Assembly (NCBI GenBank): GCA_025890175.1
Contig: JANPYM010000011.1
Span: 5,482-17,057 of the forward strand
Length of the DNA: 11,576 nucleotides
Direction: 5' to 3'
Source: Ciborinia camelliae
Taxonomy: Eukaryota > Ascomycota > Leotiomycetes > Helotiales > Sclerotiniaceae
Positions 1 to 8,293 of the stretch are shown piece after piece (position 1 is the stretch's first letter; every line of letters begins with the position of its first letter). A model generated the notes under the pieces. It saw only the letters and a program-made list of their open reading frames with translations, was not told the origin of the DNA and did no database searches. The translations under genes were made by a program, and so were the position numbers.

Positions 1-135
1 TTTAATTATATAAATTATATAAAATTAAATTTTAAAAATAATAATTAATAATTAATTATAAATAAAATAATTAATTTTGAATTTATTTTATTCTATCTAT
101 TTTATTTTGTTATATTTAGCTATATTTAGTTAAAT

Positions 136-174
136 TTATTTATCAAACTTATCTATCAAATTTATTTATCGAAT
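136..174. repeat. 13-bp tandem repeat, three copies
   Basis: Three adjacent 13-bp units lie at 136-148 (ttatttatcaaac), 149-161 (ttatctatcaaat) and 162-174 (ttatttatcgaat). The differences between them are all transitions (T/C at unit position 5, A/G at position 10, C/T at position 13). The array is short and could be chance slippage, but the transition-only divergence matches the larger arrays in the window. No function can be assigned. Confidence 0.55.
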
Positions 175-548
175 CTCCGAATTATACAAATTTTATAAAT
201 TTATTATAGGAATAATATAAACTTAGTTTATAAATTTTATATATAAAACATTTAAACCTAATAAAAAATGAAAAAATAAGATTTGTTTTTATAATTCAAA
301 TTCAAATATTAATATTAATAATATTATAATTTAAATATTTAAAATATAAAATAAAATATAATATTTTTAAAATAAAATTGTTAATTTTTATTAAAAAATA
401 TAAACTAAATATGTATATTATATAAAAAAAAATAATTAATAATAATATAATATAAATCTTATATTATATTTTAATTTTATATTTTATTTTTTCTTTTTTT
501 TATTAATAAACTTGAATTTTGAAATTAAAATTAAAATAAAATTCCAAA

Positions 549-589
549 ATTGAAATATAAAATTAAATTGTAGAATCGAAATATAAAAT
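549..589. repeat. 15-bp direct repeat, 26 bp apart
   Basis: The sequence attgaaatataaaat at 549-563 recurs at 575-589 as atcgaaatataaaat. The only difference is T against C at the third base. The flanks are also loosely alike, which suggests a decayed 26-bp tandem unit. In sequence this poor in G and C, chance similarity is a real alternative. Confidence 0.4.
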
Positions 590-593
590 ATAT

Positions 594-623
594 AGGATAA
601 TATATAAATATAAGGATAATATA
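594..623. repeat. 11-bp direct repeat, 19 bp apart
   Basis: The 11-mer aggataatata occurs at 594-604 and again at 613-623. It holds the only GG dinucleotides in the neighbourhood, so a small tandem duplication is plausible. Too short for any functional claim. Confidence 0.35.
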
Positions 624-714
624 AATAATATAAAAAAATTATTAGTATATTGTATTTTTGAATGAATAGTAAAAAGTAAATAAATCAAATTCGAATTTTG
701 AAAATAATAAAATA

Positions 715-1020
715 AAGGAAAATCGAATTTAAAATAATAATAAAAAAGATTTGAAAGTAAAATAAAATCAAATTTGAGATAATAATAAAAAGGATTTAAG
801 AATAAAATGAAATTGAATTTAAAGTAATAATAAAAAGAATTTGAAAATAAAATAGGGTTAAATTTGAAATAATAATGGAGGGGATTTGAGAATAAAATAA
901 GGTTGAATTTAAAATAATAATAAAAAGGATTTAAAAATAAAATAAAATTAAATTTAAAATAATAATAATAAAAATTTAAAATAATAAAATTAAATTTGAA
1001 ATAATAAAAAGGAATTAAAT
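715..1020. repeat. 45-bp minisatellite, about six units, G-rich on the + strand
   Basis: Units of exactly 45 bp start at 715, 760, 805, 850 and 895; a sixth at 940 and a partial seventh near 985 are more decayed and carry small indels. Across the four units from 760 to 939 every variable column is a transition, nearly all A/G on this strand. The unit at 850-894 keeps the most G (runs GGG and GGGG), and its neighbours look like it with G changed to A. Read on the minus strand in one frame, each unit gives a 15-residue peptide; the 850-894 unit reads YSQIPSIIISNLTLF without a stop. The units at 760 and 895 have TAA exactly where others have CAA (the Q codon), a C-to-T change. The array may be a decayed coding minisatellite or simply non-coding satellite DNA. 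Repeat structure is certain; coding origin is a guess. Confidence 0.9.
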
Positions 1021-1486
1021 ATTTTGAAATTAATAAAATAATAAAAAAATTTAATTAAAAAATCTATATTTTGAAATTTGATTTGAAAATAAAAAATCGA
1101 AAAATAAAATAATAAAATTTATAAATTTTAAAATATTTAATTTGAATTATATATATATAATAAATATATAAAAAATATATTAATTCTTAATAAATAATAT
1201 TATATTAAAAAATATATATTTAAATTTAAATTTGAATTTTTATATTTATTTAAAAAAAATATATTTTTTGATTATTTAATTTTTAAATTAATATATAATA
1301 AATATATAAAAAATAAATTAATTTTTTATAAAAAATAATATATTTTAAATATAATAATATATTAAATATTAATTATATTTTTTATATTAAAATAATTTAA
1401 ATTTAAATTTTTAAATAATTTTTTAATATTTAATTTATATTATTTATATATAAATATTAATAATATTTTATAATAACAAAATTAAA
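1021..1486. other. AT desert with a 206-bp G/C-free run
   Basis: No gene or structured repeat is seen. Positions 1271 to 1476 contain only A and T. Short (TA)n runs occur around 1147-1170. No frame is open for any notable length. Confidence 0.75.
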
Positions 1487-1539
1487 TTTTTTTTTTTTTT
1501 TTTTTTTTTCTTTTTGTTTTTTAATTTAAAAAAAAAAAA
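1487..1539. repeat. T23 tract followed by a T/A snap-back
   Basis: Positions 1487-1509 are 23 consecutive T, the longest homopolymer I see here. After a single C come T5, G, T6, a short AATTT and then A12 (1528-1539). The second T block can pair with the A12 run through a very short loop. Such tracts are typical of AT-extreme eukaryotic spacer DNA, tend to exclude nucleosomes and are prone to length error in sequencing. It is not evidence of a terminator in a gene-free context. Confidence 0.75.
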
Positions 1540-1615
1540 GTTAATCAAAATCAAAAAAATTTTAATAATAAATATTTCAATAATTATAAATTATATAAAT
1601 ATAAAAAATTTTATA

Positions 1616-1690
1616 GATTATTTAATTTAATTTATAAGTTTTTTTTATAATTTAATTATAAAAAAAATTTATAAGTTAAATTAAATAATT
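1616..1690. repeat. Near-perfect 35-bp inverted repeat with a 5-nt spacer
   Basis: Arm 1 spans 1616-1650 and arm 2 spans 1656-1690, separated by tttaa (1651-1655). Arm 2 reverse-complemented matches arm 1 at 32 of 35 positions. The three mismatches (positions 1616, 1631 and 1638 of arm 1) are all transitions, and each becomes a G-U pair if the + strand is transcribed. An RNA copy of the + strand would therefore fold into an uninterrupted 35-bp stem, whereas the minus-strand RNA would carry three A-C mismatches. Such palindromes can come from a foldback insertion or from template switching. The element runs directly into the duplicated block starting near 1691. I see no terminal motif that assigns it to a transposon family. 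Confidence 0.85.
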
Positions 1691-1700
1691 TGAAATATAT

Positions 1701-1828
1701 TATTAAAAATAAATTATTAATAATAAAGATATTGAATTTGTTTATTATTTATAAAAATCTTTTTAAAAATGTATTATCAAAAATAAATTGCTAATAATAA
1801 AAATATTGAATTCGTTAATATATTTGAT
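1701..1828 (+). repeat. Dispersed repeat family, tandem copies A and B (74-bp offset)
   Basis: Positions 1701-1740 match 1775-1814 at 35 of 40 bases, offset 74 bp. All five differences are transitions (T/C, A/G, T/C, G/A, T/C). Copy B (core 1793-1828) is the less decayed one: it keeps a TCA, a TGC and a TTCG that copy A has as TTA, TAT and TTTG. The core read in one frame gives NNKNIEFVNIFD, but no longer frame survives and I cannot name a source protein. Further copies lie inverted at 1866-1916 and direct at 4166-4216. Weaker possible relatives near 4926 and 8581-8602 are too short to trust. Confidence 0.8.
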
Positions 1829-1865
1829 ATTTTTAATAGATTATTAATAATTATAATTGTAATTA

Positions 1866-1916
1866 ATTTTTAAAATATTTATTAAATATATTAATAAATT
1901 TAATATTTTTATTATT
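1866..1916 (-). repeat. Dispersed repeat family, inverted copy C
   Basis: The reverse complement of 1881-1916 matches the core of copy B (1793-1828) at 32 of 36 bases, with four mismatches that are all transitions. The reverse complement of 1866-1916 matches 4166-4216 at 47 of 51 bases, again with only transitions. Copies B and C face each other across 52 bp (1829-1880), so they form a second long potential hairpin immediately downstream of the 1616-1690 palindrome. Similarity continues more weakly to about 1938. Confidence 0.8.
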
Positions 1917-1950
1917 ATATATTATTTTTAATAATATACTTTTAATGTTT

Positions 1951-2935
1951 TTTTTTAATAGATTTTTTTGAAAAAAATTTTATTTGTTAATATTTAATAA
2001 ATTAATTATTTATTAAATTTTATTAAACTTTATTTAATAATTAATTAATAATAAAAATTGAAATAAAAAATATTATTATTAAATTATATTTTATTTTTAA
2101 AATTTAATATTATTATTATTATTTAAATTTATAAATCTAATTTTATTAATTAATTTATTTTATTTTCTTTATTAAATTCTAATTTTAATATTAATAATAA
2201 AAACAATTTTATTTAAAACTAAATTATTTATTAAAAAAGAATATATTATAAATGATTATATAAATATTTAAATTATATAATAAATATTTTTTATAAAAAA
2301 AAGTTTTATATTTAATAAATTATTTACAAATAATTTATATACAAAATAAATATTGCTAAAATTTTATATCCATTTTACATTCAAATCAATTTTATAAAAG
2401 TTTCCCAAATTATATTTAAAATATTTTTTTTAAAATTAAAATATAAATTGAAAATCTTTATATAATTTATATCTTATATTTAATTTAATATAGCTTTATA
2501 TTAAAATATATTTAATTAATATATTTTATATTAATTAATAAAGCTTTTTAAAGGTTTTTAATTAATATAATTTATATTATAATTAAAACTAATATTTAAA
2601 TTTTATATTAAATTAAAATAATTATATAAATTATAAAATTATATATTATAAATATATATTTATATAAATATTCGAATTTATATAAATATATAATCTTTAA
2701 ATCCTTATATACAATTGAAACACTATTTTAAAATATTATATATATTTTTTTAAAAATTTTTTAAAATTAATATACTTTTTTTTATAATTAATAAAATAAA
2801 ATTAAAATATAAAATATTAATTATAATTTTTAAATTTATTTAATAATTTAATTAAATTAATTATAAAATATATAATTTAAAAATTATAAATAAAATATTT
2901 AATAGTTTTTGATATTAAAAAGCTAAAAATAAAAC
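1951..2935. other. AT-rich stretch without recognisable genes
   Basis: No frame stays open long enough to suggest a gene, and no tRNA-like or rRNA-like block is visible. Small palindromic AT words occur, for example around 2500-2530, but they are expected by chance at this composition. The few G and C are isolated. Confidence 0.7.
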
Positions 2936-3180
2936 TTATATAAATATATATTTTTTTAATATTATATTATTAATAATATTATTTTTTTAATTTTTATAAT
3001 TAATATAAATTATTAATATTTTATTTAAATTAAAATTAAAATATATTAATTAAAAATTTTAATTATATTTTATAATTTAATATTAATTTTATATATTTTA
3101 TAAATAATTTAAATATTTTATATTAATTTTAATATATTAATATAATAAAAAATATTATAATTAAAATATTATAATATTAA
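2936..3180. other. 245-bp run with no G or C
   Basis: From the base after the C at 2935 to the base before the C at 3181 the sequence is entirely A and T, the longest such run I find here. It is neither a simple (TA)n tract nor a homopolymer; A and T are mixed in short words such as ttaat and aaata. This may be an end state of C-to-T decay, or long-evolved AT spacer. It could not have been coding in its present form. Confidence 0.9.
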
Positions 3181-4165
3181 CATTATAATATTTTAAAATT
3201 TTTTAAATAAATAAATTGCTAATCTTTAATAAATAATTTGTATTTTGTGGATAAATAAATTGATTATATAGATTTTTTAATAAATTTTAATAAATTTTGA
3301 TTTTTTTTTTTTAAAATTATTTATATTTTTTATATTAATTTTTATATTAATTTTATAAATAAATTATATAATTATAATATTTATATTAATATTTATAAAT
3401 ATTAATAAAATTTACAAAACAAGTAAAAAATTTTATAAATAATTTATAAAGCAAATATATTATAAATATTTATATAAAACAAAATTCTTTTTATATAATT
3501 TATAAATATTTTAATAAAATTAAATATATTTGTAAAAAAAAATAATATTAATAATTAAAAAAAAATTTTAAACAAAAAAAAATATTATTTGGATTATAAA
3601 TAATATATTATTAAATAATCTAAATTAAATTTTTAATTAAATAATTTGGATTATTATAAACAAATTTATAAATATAAAAAAAAATTTTTTAAAACAAATA
3701 AATTATAACAAAAAAAATAAATTAAATTTTGAAAATAATATAAGATTTTAATAATTTAATTATTATTTTTTTGTTTTTTTACAAATTTAATTAAAAAAAA
3801 ATTTATAAAAAATTATAAATTGTTATTTTTAAATTTTTATAAACATTTTTTATATAATTTTTTTGATATTAAAATAAAGATTATAAATCATAAAAACTTT
3901 ATTATTAAAAAACTAAAAGAATTTTCAAAATTGTTTAATTATAATATTTAATTTCAAATTATTCGTTTTTTATATAATTTTAATTAGAATTTAGAAAATA
4001 TAAAAATTTATAAATAATAAATATAATTTATTTAATATAATTTTTTATAAAAAATAGATCAAATTTTTTTATTAATTTTATTAATTAATATTATATAATA
4101 AATTAAAAATAATTGTTTCGAATTTATTAAATATATTAAAAATTGATATTATTAATTTTAATAAT
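3181..4165. other. AT-rich stretch without recognisable genes
   Basis: No gene, RNA gene or ordered array is seen. The word TTTGGATTAT or its close relatives appears at about 3587 and 3645, and in inverted, one-transition form (ataatctaaa) at about 3616, so 3580-3660 is a loose cluster of direct and inverted short words. This may be a worn repeat, but the copies are too short to be convincing. Confidence 0.6.
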
Positions 4166-4216
4166 AATAATAAAAATATCGAATTTGTTAATATATTTAA
4201 TAAATATTTTGAAAAT
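4166..4216 (+). repeat. Dispersed repeat family, distant copy D
   Basis: This 51-bp block matches the reverse complement of 1866-1916 at 47 of 51 positions, 2.25 kb away and in the opposite orientation. All four differences are transitions: this copy keeps TCG and several G where copy C has TTA and A. Similarity tapers off on both sides, so this is a short fragment and not a full element. A 51-bp match with no A/T mismatch is hard to explain by base composition alone. Confidence 0.75.
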
Positions 4217-5134
4217 ATATTTATATTTAAAAAGTAATTGAAAATATTTGTAAAGCAAAATAATTATTAATAAAATATTTTTAATAATTAATAATTAAAT
4301 ATTAAACAAAATTAAATTAAAAACTTTTAATTTATGGATTTCAAAAAGGATTGTTTATTTATATTTAAATTTTTTTAAAAATATTATTTTTAAATAATAT
4401 ATATATTATAATAAAAACTTTGTAATTATTATAAATATTTAAAAAAAAATAAAAAATTATATTTATATAAATCTTTTTGATATAATAAATATATTAGTTA
4501 ATAAATATTTTTATAAAAAGTTTATAAAAAATTAGTTATTATTTATTTAATTATTATTATTAATTAATTCAAATAATTGGATTTAAATTTTATATAATAT
4601 AATATAAATACAAATTATTATATAATTAATTTTTTTATTTAATTAATATAATAAAGAATAATATTATTTTTTTTTTATTAAATATAAAACTTTTGATTTT
4701 ATAATATTATTTTATAATTGTTTATTATTGATAAAAAATTATTTTTGTTTAAATAATTTAAATAATTTGTAATTGATATATGGGCTTTTTTTATTATTAA
4801 ATTTATATTGAAATTATATTATTTTAAAATCAAAAAATAATAAAAATTTAAATAAAAATAAAATAAATTAAAAATTTTTATAAATAAAATAATTTAAAAA
4901 ATTTATTCTTTAATTATTTAATTATTAAAATATTGAATCATTAATATAATTAATTTTTTTATAATAAATTTTGTAATAAATTTTGTTAAATTATTATTAT
5001 TATTTTTTTATCAAATTTTAATTAATAATTAAATATATATATATTATTAAAAAAAAAATATTAATAATATATAATTTATTTGTAAAAAACAATTTTTTTA
5101 TTAAATAATAATTTGGATTATTTAATTAATTAAT
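4217..5134. other. AT-rich stretch without recognisable genes
   Basis: No open frame, RNA gene or ordered array is seen. A 12-bp (AT)n run lies near 5033-5044. The word aataatttggattat near 5109 repeats the one at about 3643. At 4775-4786 the bases gatatatgggct would read D-I-W-A, which I considered and rejected as an integrase trace. Confidence 0.65.
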
Positions 5135-5286
5135 ATTAAATAATTAAATAATATTAAATAAATAAATAATATTAAATAATTAAATAATATTAAATAATTA
5201 AATAATATTAAATAATTAAATAATATTAAATAATCAAATAATATTAATTAATTAAATAATATTAAATAATTAAATAATATTAAATA
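5135..5286. repeat. 18-bp tandem array, eight units, pure A/T
   Basis: Eight consecutive units with consensus attaaataattaaataat run from 5135 to 5278 with no length change, followed by a partial ninth to about 5286. Most units are identical; the unit at 5225-5242 carries a single C, and the units at 5153 and 5243 carry a few A/T changes. The homogeneity indicates recent expansion or gene-conversion-like homogenisation compared with the other, decayed arrays. Each unit is itself built from a smaller taaat/taatt word. No frame of the + strand is open through the array. Confidence 0.9.
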
Positions 5287-5570
5287 GATTTATTATATCT
5301 TTTATTTTAATAATAATATTATATTTTATACTATCTACAATATATTTTATATTTATATTTATATTCATAATATATCCTACATCTACATCTATATCTACAT
5401 TATATTTAACATATACTCCATCCATATCTACATTATATTCAACCTATCCTACATCCACATCTATATCCATAACATATCCTGCACCCACATCCGCATCTAT
5501 ATTATATTTAATATATCCTACATTTATTTTAACAATAATAATAATCCAAAATAAAAATAATAAATATTAA
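5274..5570 (+). other. ATG-less open frame across the C-rich repeat array
   Basis: One + frame is free of stops from 5274 to the TAA at 5568-5570, about 98 codons, which is long for DNA this rich in stops. There is no ATG in frame, so it is not a complete gene as it stands. Its middle reads as an amino-acid repeat: YPTSTSISTLYLT, then YTPSISTLYST, YPTSTSISIT and YPAPTSASILYLI. The DNA spacings 39, 33, 30 and 39 bp are all multiples of three, as expected if length changes had been selected in a coding frame. Against this, a C/T-rich strand naturally lacks stops. The minus strand also has a nearly open frame in the array (a repeated D-I-D-V-D-V-G-Y pattern with one TAG), so the true coding strand, if any, is undecided. 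No family is recognised. Confidence 0.3.
5373..5534. repeat. C-rich minisatellite with 30/33/39-bp units
   Basis: Units begin with tatcct or tatact at 5373, 5412, 5445, 5475 and 5514, giving lengths of 39, 33 and 30 and 39 bp plus a partial last copy. Units 5373-5411 and 5475-5513 align without gaps and differ at eight positions, all transitions; the unit at 5475 retains the most C and G (tgcaccc and ccgca). Almost all C and G of the surrounding kilobase lie in this array, and C is on the + strand. The region just before it (5346-5370) has a 6-bp ttatat-type periodicity and may be a fully decayed extension. It directly follows the 18-bp array. Confidence 0.88.
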
Positions 5571-5948
5571 AAAAAAAATATAAAAAATTAAAATAATAAA
5601 AATAAAAAATAATAATAATTTTTAAAAGGAAAATAATAAATTTTTATATTAAAATAAATTTTTGTTTTTAAAAAAATTGATTTTTAATTAATTAATAATT
5701 TATTAAATTAAATATTTTAAATATTGTTTAAAATTATTTTTAATTCAAATTTTTGATTAAATTTAATAATTATAATAAAAAATATTTTAGAAATTTATAA
5801 ATAAAAATCAAATATAATATTTAATAATTTAAATTTAATTTATTTATATTTTAAAATAAATATAAAATATAAAATTAAATATAGAAATATAATAAATATT
5901 ATTTTTTGGAAATTTTTTATTAAAATCGATTTGGATATAAAATAAATA
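5571..5948. other. AT-rich spacer between repeat blocks
   Basis: Nothing specific is seen. It contains A-rich runs around 5570-5620 and isolated G and C, with no open frame or ordered repeat. Confidence 0.65.
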
Positions 5949-5999
5949 AATATTTGTATTTAATAAAATAATAATTTTATATTTGATTTAATTTATATA
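5949..5999. repeat. 51-bp perfect direct repeat, left copy
   Basis: The 51 bases here are identical to 6397-6447. The first mismatch after them is C (6000) against T (6448), followed by further near-identity. The two copies lie 448 bp apart and bracket the 73-bp tandem complex. A terminal direct repeat of a small mobile element is conceivable, but I see no TG...CA ends, primer-binding site or internal coding. The copy also overlaps the first 73-bp unit, so unequal exchange within a satellite is the simpler reading. Confidence 0.85.
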
Positions 6000-6176
6000 C
6001 AAATAAAATAAAATATAATTTTTTAGTTTTAATATTAAATATTAAAAAATTATATTCGATTTAATTTATATATAAGTAAAATAAAATATAATTTTTTAGT
6101 TTTAATATTAAATGTTAAAAAGTTATATTTAATTTAATTTGTATATAAATAAAATCAAGTATAATTTTTTTAATTA
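5981..6176. repeat. 73-bp tandem repeat, two full units plus a partial
   Basis: Unit 1 (5981-6053) and unit 2 (6054-6126) align without gaps at 68 of 73 positions; the five differences (unit positions 4, 20, 23, 61 and 69) are all transitions. A third unit starts at 6127 and follows the consensus for about 44 bp, with one A/C transversion, before diverging. The period is not a multiple of three, so a coding origin is unlikely. A circularly permuted further copy lies at 6271-6347, and an inverted fragment at 6226-6253. Confidence 0.9.
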
Positions 6177-6225
6177 AATATTTGTATTTAAAAGTTTATA
6201 TATTTTATTTTATTTATATAATTTT

Positions 6226-6253
6226 AAAAAATTATATTTTATTTTATTTATAT
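6226..6253 (-). repeat. Inverted fragment of the 73-bp unit
   Basis: These 28 bases are, apart from a single transition, the reverse complement of the central part of the 73-bp unit (unit positions about 16-43, for example within 5996-6023). A second, shorter inverted similarity covers about 6195-6220. With direct units on both sides, this fragment can pair with its neighbours to form hairpins. It could come from an inversion within the array or from a foldback event. Confidence 0.65.
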
Positions 6254-6270
6254 TTTTTCAAAATTAAATA

Positions 6271-6347
6271 TAATTTTTTAATTTTAATATTAAATATTAA
6301 AAAATTATATTTAATTTAATTTATATATAAATAAAATAAAATATAAT
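6271..6347. repeat. Circularly permuted copy of the 73-bp unit
   Basis: Positions 6271-6308 follow the second half of the 73-bp unit with one G-to-A difference, and 6309-6347 follow its first half with two differences (G/A and C/T). The block therefore spans a former unit junction and shows that the array once continued across 6177-6270. It leads into the right copy of the 51-bp direct repeat at 6397. Confidence 0.75.
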
Positions 6348-6396
6348 ATTTGTATATAATAAAAAAACAATTTTCCTTATATTTAATTTAATATAT

Positions 6397-6447
6397 AATA
6401 TTTGTATTTAATAAAATAATAATTTTATATTTGATTTAATTTATATA
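6397..6447. repeat. 51-bp perfect direct repeat, right copy
   Basis: Identical to 5949-5999 over all 51 bases. After the repeat, the next 15 or so bases differ only by transitions (T for C at 6448, C for T soon after). Most neighbouring repeat pairs have several mismatches per 50 bp, so perfect identity here points to a more recent duplication or a conversion event. Confidence 0.85.
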
Positions 6448-8214
6448 TAAACAAAATAAAAACAAAAAATATTAAAATAATATTTTATTTAAAATTTACT
6501 TAGAATTCCCTTTTAATTTTAATAATTATTTTTAATTTTTGATTTTTTAAATAATTATTTTAAGTTTTTAATTAAAATATTTAAAAGCTTATTCCAATAA
6601 TTATAATCAAAACTATTTATATTTTATTTTAAGAATTATAAAATCATAATAAAATTATATATAATTTATTCTAAATTATATTTAAAATAATATATAATTT
6701 ATTTCAAAAATTATATAAATATAATTATTATTTTTTTTTCTTTTTTTTCTTTTTATTTTTGTTTTATAATTTTTTATATATTAAATATAAAATAAAAAAA
6801 AAAATTCTTTTTAAATAATAAAATTAATAAAATAAATAATTTATTATATTTTTTATAAAAATTTAATTATTTTTGAAAATCAATAAATTTTATTTTATAA
6901 ATAAATATTAATTGAGAATAATCAAATAAATTTAATATTTTATAATAAAAATAAATTTTGTTTTTAAAAAAATAAAATTTTAAAAGTTATTATTATATTA
7001 ATTATATATAATTATAATTATAATATTTATATAAGATAAATTAAATTTTATTAAAATTAAATAAAAGAAAATTAATAATATAAACGATTTTTTTAAAATA
7101 TTGTTTTTATTTATTTATAATAAATAAAAAAAAAATTATAATAAAAATAAAAAAAATCTATTAATAATAAAAACGAAATATCTTATTTTTTTAATAATTT
7201 TGTTTTTTAAATTAATTAAAAATATTAATATATAAATTTTTTATATTAAAAAAATAATTCAAAATAATAAAAGGCTTTTTTTTGTAAAAATTAATATTAT
7301 TATAAATAAAATTAAGGTATTTAAGAATTTTAGGGATATTTTTAATATATTAATTTATAATTTTGAATAAAATCGGAATTTTTTTTTTTAATAATTTATA
7401 TAATATAATAAAAAAATATATATTTTAATATTTAATTAAAATAAAATTGTTTTTAAATAATATATTAATAAATAATTATAATAAAGTTTATACAAAAGTT
7501 TAAAATAAAATAAATTTTAATAAAAAAATCCTATAATCTTTTTTTATTTATATTTAAAATTTAATTTTTAATTATATTAATAATTTAATTAATTTTAATA
7601 ATATAAAAAATCTATTTTTTGTATTTTATAATAAATTTTGTAAATATTGAATTATTTATAAAAAATTTTTTAATATATTTAAAATTAATAAAAAAAATTT
7701 CAAAATTTATTTTAAAAACAAAATAATTATATTTTATTTATTTTATTATTTAATTTATTTTTATATTATATAAATATTTAATTTTTATTTAATTATTTTT
7801 ATTTAAAAATATATTAAATTTAAAAATAATCAAATTAAAATTATTAGAATTTTGATTTTAAACTTTAAATATAAATTTTATTTAACAATTTTTGAATAAA
7901 TATAAAATATTAATAATACTTTAAAAAAATATATTATATTAAATTATAATAAAAAATATAAGGATAATAATAGTTTGAAATTATTTAATATATTTTTTTT
8001 TTATATTTAAAAAAACAATTTTAAATTTTATAAAAATTTTATTAATATTATTATAAAAAAAAATAAATATAATATTAAAAAAAATAATTTAATATAAAAA
8101 ATATTATAAAATATAATAAAGTTTAATTTTTATAATTAAATTTAATCTTAATTGTTTATCCAAAATAATTTAATAATATATTTAATAAATTAAGGGTTTT
8201 GAAGGTTTTATTTG
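6448..8214. other. AT-rich stretch without recognisable genes
   Basis: About 1.8 kb with no gene-length open frame and no RNA gene. It includes a T-rich tract with two C interruptions at 6731-6760, A-rich runs near 7125-7160, and short G clusters near 7270-7335 (aaggc, taaggt, taggg). I see no ordered repeat and no promoter or terminator that could be tied to a gene. Confidence 0.65.
6731..6760. repeat. T-rich homopyrimidine tract
   Basis: Thirty bases contain T9, C, T8, C, T5, A and T5, continuing with G and T-rich sequence. It is low-complexity and length-unstable. It resembles ordinary spacer tracts of AT-extreme genomes and is not tied to any gene. Confidence 0.6.
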
Positions 8215-8293
8215 GGTATTATATTTTATTTAGATATTATATTTTATTTAAATATTATATTTCATTTAGATATTATATTTTATTTAAATATTT
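8215..8293. repeat. 18-bp tandem array, four units plus a partial
   Basis: Units of 18 bp with consensus gatattatattttattta lie at 8215, 8233, 8251 and 8269, with a 7-bp remnant to 8293. Units 8233 and 8269 are identical; the others differ at only three positions, all transitions (A or G at positions 1 and 2, T or C at position 13). The array sits in a short + strand frame open from 8203 to a TAA at 8293-8295, reading D-I-I-F-Y-L repeats, but this is only about 30 codons without an ATG and is not called a gene. It shares its 18-bp period, but not its sequence, with the array at 5135-5286. Confidence 0.85.

Larger units (their letters stand above)
1..714. other. AT-rich non-coding stretch with minor repeats
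   Basis: No open frame of useful length is seen on either strand; TAA and TAG occur every few codons. The stretch holds only short A/T runs and the small decayed repeats listed separately (136-174, 549-589, 594-623). G and C are scattered singly, apart from a slightly richer patch near 140-180. I see no promoter, RNA gene or coding remnant that could be named. Confidence 0.7.

Noticed and set aside
685..700. ttcgaa-type words here and elsewhere as tRNA T-arm sequences
   Set aside because: No flanking GC stem, anticodon arm or acceptor pairing is present; the words belong to the general TCGA-type CpG pattern.
4775..4786. Bases reading D-I-W-A, resembling the D-x-W-G motif of Copia-type integrase cores
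   Set aside because: Four residues only, with no supporting motif at the expected distance in the same frame and frequent stops around it.
5949..6447. 51-bp direct repeats as long terminal repeats of a small retroelement
   Set aside because: No TG...CA ends, primer-binding site, polypurine tract, target duplication or coding interior; the repeats are also part of the 73-bp satellite.
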